Source: Fluviicola sp.
GTDB lineage: Bacteria > Bacteroidota > Bacteroidia > Flavobacteriales_D > Crocinitomicaceae
Direction: 5' to 3'
Length of the DNA: 9,683 nucleotides
NCBI RefSeq assembly: GCF_030151805.1
Contig: NZ_JASLCN010000320.1
Span: 1-9,683 of the forward strand
Position 1 is the stretch's first letter; each line of letters opens with the position of its first letter. Under the pieces are notes generated by a model. It was not told the DNA's origin and made no database searches. It saw only the letters and a program-made list of their open reading frames with translations. Below, piece by piece: positions 1 through 7,521 of the stretch. Both the position numbers and the translations under genes were made by a program.

Positions 1-1113
1 CTAAAGAAGAAACCATTCATCTTTAGTCAATTTGGAAATTATACATACCAATTGGTAGCGAATAATACAAGCGAAAGTGTTACCACCTATTCCGGTACGG
101 GAAGTAATAATGGTATCGTGACAGTGAACAACGTTCCTCCGGGAGTTTATACACTTACCTGTACGCAAACGGGAGTAGTAACACCAATTGTTTTAGTTTA
201 TACAGTTTATATCGGAGTCCAGGCAAGTTGGTTTCCAACACACCCGAATTATATCTTGAGTCAGAATACGTACTCTTTGCAGCGGGATAACCTAAACCCT
301 TCCGTTTATTCGAGTGCACTTAGAACATATATTTTAACTGCAGGAGCGAAAGGATGGATTTGGTTCAACCCGGTAGTTAGCGCATTTTCCGGTTCGAGAA
401 ATGATTATTTGACGATTGCGGATAATTTCGGGAACTTACAGGCTCCTGCTTCCAGTCAAACGTACCTTTCGTTCCGGAAAGTAGACGCAATGCAATCTCC
501 GGTTGGAGTTTTCCCGGTTATAAATATTCCGGCGGGAGTTCAAATTGTTTGGAATGATGCTGTGACTTTGAATACGGGATCTCTTGTTGTTCCGACTAAC
601 GCACTCATTACGATCGAAATGACAGGTTCAATCATGAATGTGAAAGCAAATAATGTATCCGTTACATCGCTGACGCAGCCTACCGGTTTTATTCGCATGA
701 AGGCCAATTCAAACAGATACAGTGAAGGTTTCAAAGGTGTGCATACAACTTTTGTATGTACAGCCAGCCAGACTATTGACCAGGTAGGGTATTACGAATT
801 GGGGCGAGATTACGCGGCGGGTTATGCAACTGCGGTTGAAGGAAAAGTGAAATTCACTTTTGACGAAGAATACGCCATTGAATCAGGTAAAAAACTACAG
901 TATGTGGTTTACAATGATGCCAATACACCCATTGCTTCCGGAAATCTCAACGGAACTGTTACGGGAGGAGCAACTGCTTTAACCTATGATTTCGATGATA
1001 ACAGGTATGTTTTAACTGTATCATCATTTGCAACAGCCGGTAAATTCTATCATTTGGAGGTTACCACATCGACCGGACAAAAAAGATACTTACGCTTTTT
1101 ATACAAGAATTAA
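1..1113 (+). CDS. Beta-rich, probably secreted protein with Ig-like and lectin-like regions (5' partial)
   Basis: The frame is open from base 1, so this is the C-terminal 370 residues of a longer protein; its start and any signal peptide lie to the left. The TTG at 52 is not a credible start, because the 17 codons before it are open and read as the same beta-rich domain. Residues about 12-60 look like an SprB/Ig-like repeat ending in a 'PPGVYTLTCTQTG' strand pair. Residues about 70-260 are rich in aromatic and polar strands (for example 'GWIWFNP', 'YLTIADNFG') and could be a lectin-like sandwich. The last 70 or so residues ('VEGKVKFTFDEEYAI' to 'KRYLRFLYKN') form another beta module. I recall similar tails in Bacteroidota proteins next to YD-repeat genes, but this is memory and not a search. 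There is no typical T9SS type A or B sorting tail. The gene ends 14 bases before the next one, which suggests an operon. A structural or surface role is inferred; the exact function is unknown. Confidence 0.8.
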   Translation, partial: LKKKPFIFSQFGNYTYQLVANNTSESVTTYSGTGSNNGIVTVNNVPPGVYTLTCTQTGVVTPIVLVYTVYIGVQASWFPTHPNYILSQNTYSLQRDNLNPSVYSSALRTYILTAGAKGWIWFNPVVSAFSGSRNDYLTIADNFGNLQAPASSQTYLSFRKVDAMQSPVGVFPVINIPAGVQIVWNDAVTLNTGSLVVPTNALITIEMTGSIMNVKANNVSVTSLTQPTGFIRMKANSNRYSEGFKGVHTTFVCTASQTIDQVGYYELGRDYAAGYATAVEGKVKFTFDEEYAIESGKKLQYVVYNDANTPIASGNLNGTVTGGATALTYDFDDNRYVLTVSSFATAGKFYHLEVTTSTGQKRYLRFLYKN

Positions 1114-1127
1114 TAACAGAACTACCT

Positions 1128-4100
1128 ATGTATTTATTGACAACATTAAACAAGAGAACAAAAACGATCAGTTGGTTCCTGATCCATGTTTTTGTATTGC
1201 AAATCATTCCTTTTTCGTCTTTTGCAGGTTCAGCGAATCAGCTGCCTGTGAATTTGGCGCAACCGGTTGAGGCTGAAAAGATAGATCTTGCAAGAGCTAT
1301 TTTAGCATTGTCTGAGCTGGAATCGAAAGAATCAAAGACTTCAGAAGTATCATCAAATGTATTTAAACAACCCAGCCAGAATCTACAGTTAAAATCTATT
1401 TCAAGTGTTTCAAGTTCCGGAGGAGGTTTTTCGCCGGGATCTATGAACGATATGGTTGATCCGTTTACAGGAGATTTTTCCTATTCCATTCCATTGATGG
1501 ATGTGGAAGGTTATCCGTTGACATTGAGCTATAATTCCAATGTAACGATGAGTTCGGAAGCAACCTGGGTTGGTTTGGGCTGGAACCTGGATGTGGGTTC
1601 TGTGAGCAGGGAAATGCGTGGAATTCCGGATGATTTTAACGGTGATCAATACATCACCTCTACTTATAAAGTTAAAAAGGACGAAACAAATGACGGTTTT
1701 AAAGCCGGGGGATACATGGCTATTTCAGCCGGTTTTGGATCGGGAAACATTGGAGTTGCCCCGAAACTACAACTTACAGCACTTTGGGGAAGATACACCA
1801 ATTCTTATTTAGGTTTGGGGAAAACCTTTGATATCGGGTTGCAGGCTGCCGTAAATTTGAGCTACAGTAATGATGACATTAGCGCAGGTCCCGGCCTTAA
1901 ATTCGGGTTGGGTTATTCTTCCGATACAAAAGGAGGAGTAGGATTCAATAAAAGTTTTGGAATTACTGCTGATTATGGACCCAAAAATGGAAAAACAGGA
2001 CCTTATGCAGGAGTAGGAGTAACCTTCGGGAATAATTTCAATTCCCGCCACGGCTTGATCGCAAAAACACAAAGTTTCAATGCCTCTGCAGGATATGTAG
2101 CTTCTGCCTCTGTAGAGGATGAGAGAGATTCGGAAACGAATAAATTGTTGAAAAGAGGTGAAGGTGCAAGTACCTTCGGTGCTGCTTATGGAGCCAGTTC
2201 TTCCATTCCATACGGAACAGCGGCTTCTATGCCCAGGTTGCGTCGTACAACTTCTTCCAAAAGTGATGCATTCATGACGGATTTATACTTCGGGTTTGCA
2301 CTGAAGCCAATAACGATGAAAATCGGAGGTATTTTGGAAACGTATACAACTTCTACAGAATTATCAGGACCAACCAGTGTGATTAAGCAACCTGCTTACG
2401 GGTATCTGCACTCCGGAAAAAGAGCCGGAGAAAATGAATCCTTCTCAGTCATGGATTTTGATCGCGGAACGGATTTTGCTTTTTCTGAAAACATGAAAAA
2501 CCTTCCATTTTCCATTCAGGCATTTGATGTTTTTCATGTTTCCAGTTCTGGTTTGAATGCACAGTTTCGCGCAAATAGAAGTGATATCGGAACGTATTAT
2601 GACGCTTCCGTTCAGGGTGAGTTGAATCACGATTCCGAGTTGTTGATAAATGATGATATGAAGGCTGTTAATGCCGGAGTACTATTGGGTGCAGGTGTCA
2701 CCGTTGAAGCAGGATATTCCACTGCTGTAAACAGGGGAGAGACGGAATCCGGAAAATGGCACTCAGGAGTCAACTTTAATTCTGTTCCGGCAGGATCGAA
2801 ATTCGATCCGGATACTTATTTCAAGGCCGTGGGTGAAATAACACCGAATGATCTGACAAATTACAATACGTTCGGAGGAGAAGCTGCGCGTTATTTTCCG
2901 ATCAATAAATCCGGATCTGATTTGAATTTAAGCCAGACGTTAGATAATGGCACAGCCATTTACCAGGGAAGTATTGTAAACACTCAGCCGCTTAGAGCGA
3001 CCATTTTTGAGCCGATAACGGTTGAAGAGCGTATGGCCAGCCTGAATGATTATGATAAAAAGATTTATTATTTCACACCAACCGGTACCTCTGCAACAGC
3101 TGAATTAAGAAATATTGGTTCCAGAGCGAATAATCATATTTCTTCCATTAAAGTAGTATCTGCTTCCGGGGGAATTTACAATTATGGTCTTCCGAATTAT
3201 TCCCTGTTAACTTCAGATGTTTCTTTTTCCATAGAGAATACCGGAGGCAGAATCTACGATGATTCCAGGGGAGAAGTAAGTTATGTCATCGGGGATGATG
3301 AGACTTCGAATGCCCTTGGAAAAGCCCACATGCTTGACCGCACGGATATTCCGGCTTACGCTTCTTCATTCATGCTGACTTCTATTGTCGGATCGGATTA
3401 TGTGGATATGACGAATGACGGACCAACTATCGACGATGTGGGGTCTTATCACAAATTCGACTATGTTCGTTATTACGATCATACTAACCGATACAAATGG
3501 CGTTTCCCGGTAAGTGGAATGAACGGAGCAAAACCCAAGGCAATTCTGAATAAAGGATATTTGTCTCTTTCCACAGATGATATTGCAACCTATTCTTATT
3601 CGGAAAGAGAAGTGTATTATCCGAAATCGGTGAGCGGTAAAAACCTGATTGCAGTGTTTGAATTGAAAGATCGTCACGATGCATACGGAGTTAAGGACAA
3701 AAACGGACTGTTGGAGACTTCCATGCCTTTACAGTGTCTGGACAAAATTAAATTATACAATCTCAGCGATTACAATCAAAATCCGAATGCAGCTGTTCCT
3801 TTACAGGTGGTTGAATTTGAGTATGATTATTCTTTGTGTTTGAATGCTCCGAATAATCCGGAGACATACAATCATCCGAACTCTTTTGAAAGCGGAAAAC
3901 TCACGTTGAAAAGTATTCGCACCTATACAGGAACTTCCCAGGAAATGGGGCGCAGTAAAACGATTTTTACCTATAATAACGGTCCTGATTACAATCATTT
4001 GAATGTAGACCGATGGGGGAATTACAAGGTAAATGATCCGAATCTTCCGAATAACCTATACCCGGCAGCGATCCAGAATGAAACGCTTGCAAATGAACAT

Positions 4101-4430
4101 GCAAAGTTTTGGAAATTAGCTTCCATCACAACACCTGCCGGAGGTGAAATGAGTATTGCTTATGAAGCAGATAGCTACGGATTTGTTCAGAACAAGCGTG
4201 CAATGAGACATTTCCAGATTGCAGGAATGCTGAATCTATATCAATGTCGTGCAGTAATGAATGGTGAAGCCTGGAATACATCAAATCTATCCAATGAGTT
4301 CAGAAATGATAGTTATGATCCGAATTTGTTGTTGATTGACGGGAATTTTTTCAAGAAATACGGAACGTTTGAAAAAAATCTAACTCCGAACAATATGCTG
4401 GTGTTCAAATTGGAGAGACCTATTGACTGA
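1128..4430 (+). CDS. SpvB/RHS-like secreted giant protein, N-terminal part (cut by in-frame TGA)
   Basis: An 1100-aa product starting at ATG 1128, the first plausible start after the upstream stop; no clear Shine-Dalgarno is seen, which is normal for Bacteroidota. Residues 1-33 are a Sec signal peptide: basic 'NKRTK', a hydrophobic stretch from W16 to F29, then 'SSFA|GSA'. There is no lipobox cysteine. A Ser-rich linker leads to the family hallmark at residues 105-173: 'MNDMVDPFTGDFSYSIPL', 'LSYNS', 'WVGLGWNLDVGSVSREMRG' and 'PDDFNGD'. This block resembles the opening of SpvB/TcaC-type and Bacteroidota YD-repeat proteins. Residues about 190-330 are a Gly-rich run of amphipathic strands with a barrel-like look. 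Residues 600-1100 are mixed beta sequence with 'YDY' and 'TYNNG' strands and the segment 'WGNYKVNDP'. The product stops mid-domain after 'KLERPID', and the same frame continues for 1019 more codons. It therefore looks like the front half of a broken gene. The full-length protein probably acts outside the cell, perhaps as the front part of an RHS-type shell. Confidence 0.85.
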   Translation: MYLLTTLNKRTKTISWFLIHVFVLQIIPFSSFAGSANQLPVNLAQPVEAEKIDLARAILALSELESKESKTSEVSSNVFKQPSQNLQLKSISSVSSSGGGFSPGSMNDMVDPFTGDFSYSIPLMDVEGYPLTLSYNSNVTMSSEATWVGLGWNLDVGSVSREMRGIPDDFNGDQYITSTYKVKKDETNDGFKAGGYMAISAGFGSGNIGVAPKLQLTALWGRYTNSYLGLGKTFDIGLQAAVNLSYSNDDISAGPGLKFGLGYSSDTKGGVGFNKSFGITADYGPKNGKTGPYAGVGVTFGNNFNSRHGLIAKTQSFNASAGYVASASVEDERDSETNKLLKRGEGASTFGAAYGASSSIPYGTAASMPRLRRTTSSKSDAFMTDLYFGFALKPITMKIGGILETYTTSTELSGPTSVIKQPAYGYLHSGKRAGENESFSVMDFDRGTDFAFSENMKNLPFSIQAFDVFHVSSSGLNAQFRANRSDIGTYYDASVQGELNHDSELLINDDMKAVNAGVLLGAGVTVEAGYSTAVNRGETESGKWHSGVNFNSVPAGSKFDPDTYFKAVGEITPNDLTNYNTFGGEAARYFPINKSGSDLNLSQTLDNGTAIYQGSIVNTQPLRATIFEPITVEERMASLNDYDKKIYYFTPTGTSATAELRNIGSRANNHISSIKVVSASGGIYNYGLPNYSLLTSDVSFSIENTGGRIYDDSRGEVSYVIGDDETSNALGKAHMLDRTDIPAYASSFMLTSIVGSDYVDMTNDGPTIDDVGSYHKFDYVRYYDHTNRYKWRFPVSGMNGAKPKAILNKGYLSLSTDDIATYSYSEREVYYPKSVSGKNLIAVFELKDRHDAYGVKDKNGLLETSMPLQCLDKIKLYNLSDYNQNPNAAVPLQVVEFEYDYSLCLNAPNNPETYNHPNSFESGKLTLKSIRTYTGTSQEMGRSKTIFTYNNGPDYNHLNVDRWGNYKVNDPNLPNNLYPAAIQNETLANEHAKFWKLASITTPAGGEMSIAYEADSYGFVQNKRAMRHFQIAGMLNLYQCRAVMNGEAWNTSNLSNEFRNDSYDPNLLLIDGNFFKKYGTFEKNLTPNNMLVFKLERPID
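4428..4430 (+). other. In-frame TGA interrupting a 2121-codon reading frame
   Basis: The frame runs without another stop from ATG 1128 to TAA 7491-7493 except for this TGA, read as 'RPID-stop-SVAKSV'. Both flanks are in one frame, with no length change, and both carry domains of the same protein type, so a single base substitution (real or a sequencing error) is the simplest cause. The two complete genes besides this break end in TAA, and tryptophan is encoded by TGG throughout, so general reassignment of TGA is unlikely. Readthrough cannot be excluded from sequence alone. Confidence 0.85.
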
Positions 4431-4433
4431 TCT

Positions 4434-7400
4434 GTGGCAAAAAGTGTTGCTGACAAAACCGTGAAAGACGATTATTTTAAAGACCCGAGTGAAGGTTCGA
4501 ATGCGTATTTGAAAGAGCTTTATTTCAATGTGTATGCAGAGGTAAAATCGGGATACCAGGAAATGATTCCTTGTTTTGTGCAAATTATGGAAGATTATCC
4601 GAACCTGTTTTTCCCTTTTAACGGAAGCGCCGGAAGTAATATGCGTTCGATCGGAGTCATGCCTCCAACGAGCTCATCAAGCTCTTATGAATACGGGTAT
4701 GTAATCCTGGATCCGATCAATGTAGGAATGCTGGAAACAACTCAAAAAAAGAAAAAGAAAAAAAGCGAAAAAGAAGATATCCTGATCATGCACCCGGTTC
4801 AGCGTTTCGGGGTTGATTTTATCCGTCAGAATTTGCCGGATATTGTATATGGGGCATGTGAAACCTGTTCGGGAGAATTAGACGTGGATAAAAAAGCGTT
4901 GTTCGGAGAGGAAATGTATAAGTATCTGATCACAGAAGGGTCTTATTTGAGAAGTATGGATTTGTCACGGTCTTTCGTGCGTTTGTATGAACCGGATAAC
5001 AAAAAAATGGGTGGAAATGCCCGGGTAGCCGGAATTCTATTAAATGATAAATGGGGTGGTTTATCCGGAGAAGGAACTGTGAGTGATGGAACCTATGGCT
5101 GGCAGTATTTGTATCCGAATCGTACCAGCAGTACGGGAGTTGCAGCTTATGAACCTGCTGCCGGAATGGATGAAAATCCCTTCTATGGTTGGGATACCTA
5201 TTACAACATGGCAAAGAAATTCCCCGATGAAATGAACTTTAATGTGACCCCGGTTGCCATGCAGTTATATCCAACCCCTACTGTCGGATATGAACAGGTT
5301 CGGGTTCAGATGACAGGAATAGCACAAAATTCAAAAGGATCGGTTGTCTATAATTTCCACACCAATAAGGAAAATAAATACAGAACTCAGACAAAGACAA
5401 CAGGAGTTGAAACAAGCGATCCTGTGAAAGAAAAGAGTTTCTTTTCAGGAAGCACGCTTGATAAATACGGGTTTTCCCAGGGATATTCGGTAATTACAAA
5501 TGATTTTCATGGAAAACCGATTGATGTTACTCTGACAGATACAAAAGGAAATCTGATTTCCAGGTCAGAGTATGAATACTATGAATTGGGTGAGGAAATT
5601 CCGATGATTAACCGAAAAGGAATCGTTCGTAATGAACGCGCCGCTCAAGAGGTTGATGTGCATATGGATTCCAGGTTTGTGTATACGGAATCCAAATTCC
5701 AGATGGCAGGATTAACCCTTGGGTTTACCTTCCCGACGTTTAAAGTGAGTATCGGGCCTTCTTATTCCCAATCCACCAGCAAGAGAGGATTTTATTCACA
5801 CAGTTTAATTAAACACATGAATTATTCTGCAGTTGTAAAAAGCATCACGACCAGTTATTTAGGGTCTTCCAATACGGCAAAGAATGAACTGTATGACAAA
5901 TACAGCGGGGAAGTAGTGCTATCCAGTTTACAGGATGAGTATAATGACCGTTTGTACAACCTGGTTTATCCTTCTCATTGGTATTACCCGGGATTGAGAG
6001 AACTGAAAGGTGTTCCGGCAGCAACTCTTTCCGGTTACATGGATGCTGCAACAGGACAGTTAACGACAGAAGATGAGATATCGGAGTTTTATGCACCAGG
6101 CGACCTGGTAGTTTTCTCTAACGGATCAACTACTGCAGAAGGAACTATTTTGTCTATCGCAGAGGACGGACTCAGCGCGTATGTTTTAAAGGATAACGGT
6201 GCTCCTTTTACAGCTTTCTCTGGCGCTGTTTCCATGAGTCTGAAGAAAAGCAACCGAAGTAACCGATTGACCGAATCCATGCAGTCAATCGTCACAAAAG
6301 AACCGATTGATGTTAATCCGAATGGCTTTTCTTTCCCTTCAAACGGGAATATTTTATCAAGCTCAGCAATCACTTATAAAGATAAGAATAACCTGGTATG
6401 TGTTGCGAATGGTCCGGTAAACCCGTTTACTAACGGAGCAAAAGGTGAGCTGGTTGTGGATGGCGAATTTAGCTGGCAGAGTGAACGAAAACAGGAGACA
6501 GATCCGCATCGTACCCGATTTGATGGAGCATACTCCAGTTATGAACCATTTTATTCAATGCAACCCGGACATGAGTGGAGGAGACTAACTCCACCAAATT
6601 ACCAGGGGTGGCGTAAAAGCGGTGAGGTCACCAAATTCGATCATTTAGGAAATGTGATTGAAGGAAAAGACCCGCTGAGAATTTTCTCATCCATGCTTTA
6701 TGTCACCAATAACAGAGTAACCGGACTTCCCGTTGCACAGGTAGTAAACGCCAATTTAACGGATGTTGCCTTTGACGGATTTGAAGAATATACCTACGGA
6801 CCAAATGCGCAAACCGGTCATCCTTCTCATTTTGATTTTATCAACCAGGTAAACGGAAGTACTGTTTTGATCAGTAACACGGTTCGCCATAGTGGTAAAA
6901 GCTCCATTCAACTCCAGGCAGGGGCGGAAGCTGTAGTGGATAAATCATTAAGACCAATGTGTGCAAGTGATGCCGTGATTGATACGGATGTTCCTCAGAA
7001 TTTGGTATTGAGTCAGGATAACAGGTGTTTGTGTACTCCACCTTTCAATCCGCTTCCGGGGCAATATCTGTGCAACGCATGGGTGAAGGCAAATGGAAAT
7101 GCAAGTGTTCGGGTAGAGGTTACAAATGGTTTCACGATGGTTACTACGCCCTATACGTGTGTGCCCGTAGGACCAGTCATTGAAGGCTGGCAGCGCGTAG
7201 AAGTGGAATTTGAGATTCCTTCCAATGGAGCCTCAAACTTCAAAGTGAAACTTCAGAATTCTTCCGGACAAACAGCTTACTTCGATGATTTGCGTATCCA
7301 TCCGTTCCTGGCTGGAATGAGTACAACGGTGTATGATCCGGTGACTTTCCTTCCCCTGGCAACGCATGACGGATACAACTATACAACGTTCTATAATTAC

Positions 7401-7493
7401 GACGAGAATTTACAACTCGTTCGTGTGAAAGTAGAAACGATCGAAGGAATCAAAACTGTTTCTGAAACGGAATCCGGATTATCAACCAAATAA
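4434..7493 (+). CDS. SpvB/RHS-like giant protein, C-terminal part (continuation after in-frame TGA)
   Basis: This 1019-codon stretch lies in exactly the same frame as the 1128 gene, separated by TGA and one TCT codon. The GTG at 4434 is only the first start-like codon after the stop: it has no signal peptide and no well-spaced ribosome site (GGAGAG at 4412-4417 is about 16 bases away). It is best read as residues 1103-2121 of the upstream protein. Early features are a lysine run (residues 105-110) and 'GACETCSG' with C142/C145. 'YEPAAGMDENPF' and 'YSVITNDFHGKP' are blocks I associate with Bacteroidota YD-type proteins. Residues about 670-770 include 'YEPFYSMQPGHEW' and 'FDHLGNVIEGKDP'. From 'FDGFEEY' (780) to 'YFDDLRI' (949) there is a CBM-like beta-sandwich with cysteines at 843, 865, 867, 880 and 909. 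The end, 'VYDP' (966) then 'YNYDENLQLVRVKVETIEG' (987-1005), is a YD-like closing motif, so the C-terminus looks natural. If translated alone it would stay in the cytoplasm and probably be inactive. Confidence 0.75.
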   Translation: MAKSVADKTVKDDYFKDPSEGSNAYLKELYFNVYAEVKSGYQEMIPCFVQIMEDYPNLFFPFNGSAGSNMRSIGVMPPTSSSSSYEYGYVILDPINVGMLETTQKKKKKKSEKEDILIMHPVQRFGVDFIRQNLPDIVYGACETCSGELDVDKKALFGEEMYKYLITEGSYLRSMDLSRSFVRLYEPDNKKMGGNARVAGILLNDKWGGLSGEGTVSDGTYGWQYLYPNRTSSTGVAAYEPAAGMDENPFYGWDTYYNMAKKFPDEMNFNVTPVAMQLYPTPTVGYEQVRVQMTGIAQNSKGSVVYNFHTNKENKYRTQTKTTGVETSDPVKEKSFFSGSTLDKYGFSQGYSVITNDFHGKPIDVTLTDTKGNLISRSEYEYYELGEEIPMINRKGIVRNERAAQEVDVHMDSRFVYTESKFQMAGLTLGFTFPTFKVSIGPSYSQSTSKRGFYSHSLIKHMNYSAVVKSITTSYLGSSNTAKNELYDKYSGEVVLSSLQDEYNDRLYNLVYPSHWYYPGLRELKGVPAATLSGYMDAATGQLTTEDEISEFYAPGDLVVFSNGSTTAEGTILSIAEDGLSAYVLKDNGAPFTAFSGAVSMSLKKSNRSNRLTESMQSIVTKEPIDVNPNGFSFPSNGNILSSSAITYKDKNNLVCVANGPVNPFTNGAKGELVVDGEFSWQSERKQETDPHRTRFDGAYSSYEPFYSMQPGHEWRRLTPPNYQGWRKSGEVTKFDHLGNVIEGKDPLRIFSSMLYVTNNRVTGLPVAQVVNANLTDVAFDGFEEYTYGPNAQTGHPSHFDFINQVNGSTVLISNTVRHSGKSSIQLQAGAEAVVDKSLRPMCASDAVIDTDVPQNLVLSQDNRCLCTPPFNPLPGQYLCNAWVKANGNASVRVEVTNGFTMVTTPYTCVPVGPVIEGWQRVEVEFEIPSNGASNFKVKLQNSSGQTAYFDDLRIHPFLAGMSTTVYDPVTFLPLATHDGYNYTTFYNYDENLQLVRVKVETIEGIKTVSETESGLSTK
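4744..4773 (+). repeat. A-rich tract encoding a lysine run, with in-phase A AAA AAG heptamer
   Basis: The tract is A7-G-A5-G-A7-G, followed by CG and A5-G, and encodes QKKKKKKSEKE. In the reading frame, bases 4745-4751 read A AAA AAG, the same heptamer used for -1 frameshifting in enteric dnaX. A slip into the -1 frame would reach a TGA at 4814-4816, about 20 codons on. I could not see a clear stimulatory hairpin downstream. It may simply be a basic linker, but the A7 runs are places where polymerase slippage or sequencing indels are likely. Confidence 0.5.
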
Positions 7494-7521
7494 TTAACCA
7501 GAATCACAGACTTCAATAAAC
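7494..7521 (+). other. Short intergenic gap within the operon
   Basis: These 28 bases separate the stop of the large split gene from the ATG of the next gene. They are AT-rich, hold no inverted repeat that would make a terminator, and show no Bacteroidota promoter of the TTTG / TAnnTTTG kind. No Shine-Dalgarno is present; an A-rich 'aataaac' precedes the ATG, as is common in this phylum. The gap supports co-transcription of the two genes. Confidence 0.5.

Noticed and set aside
52..54. TTG as the start of the first gene
   Set aside because: The frame is open back to base 1 and the 17 residues before it continue the same beta-rich domain, so the gene is cut by the window edge rather than starting here.
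1114..1127. Promoter or terminator between the first two genes
   Set aside because: Fourteen bases are too few for either, and no TTTG / TAnnTTTG pair or hairpin is present.
1028..1270. 80-codon + strand frame overlapping the gene junction
   Set aside because: It lies out of frame across the end of one gene and the signal peptide of the next; its protein is low in domain character and it has no ribosome site.
3366..3684. Minus-strand open frames within the large gene, here and elsewhere in the window
   Set aside because: All are 60-103 codons, sit opposite well-supported coding sequence, and have His/Ile/Arg-rich composition typical of antisense shadows.
4428..4430. TGA recoding as Trp or Gly across the genome, or a selenocysteine site
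   Set aside because: Only one in-frame TGA occurs in about 9.6 kb of coding sequence while TGG is used freely, which argues against code reassignment. Downstream bases form only a weak possible stem (about GCAA/TTGC), and nothing suggests a redox protein.
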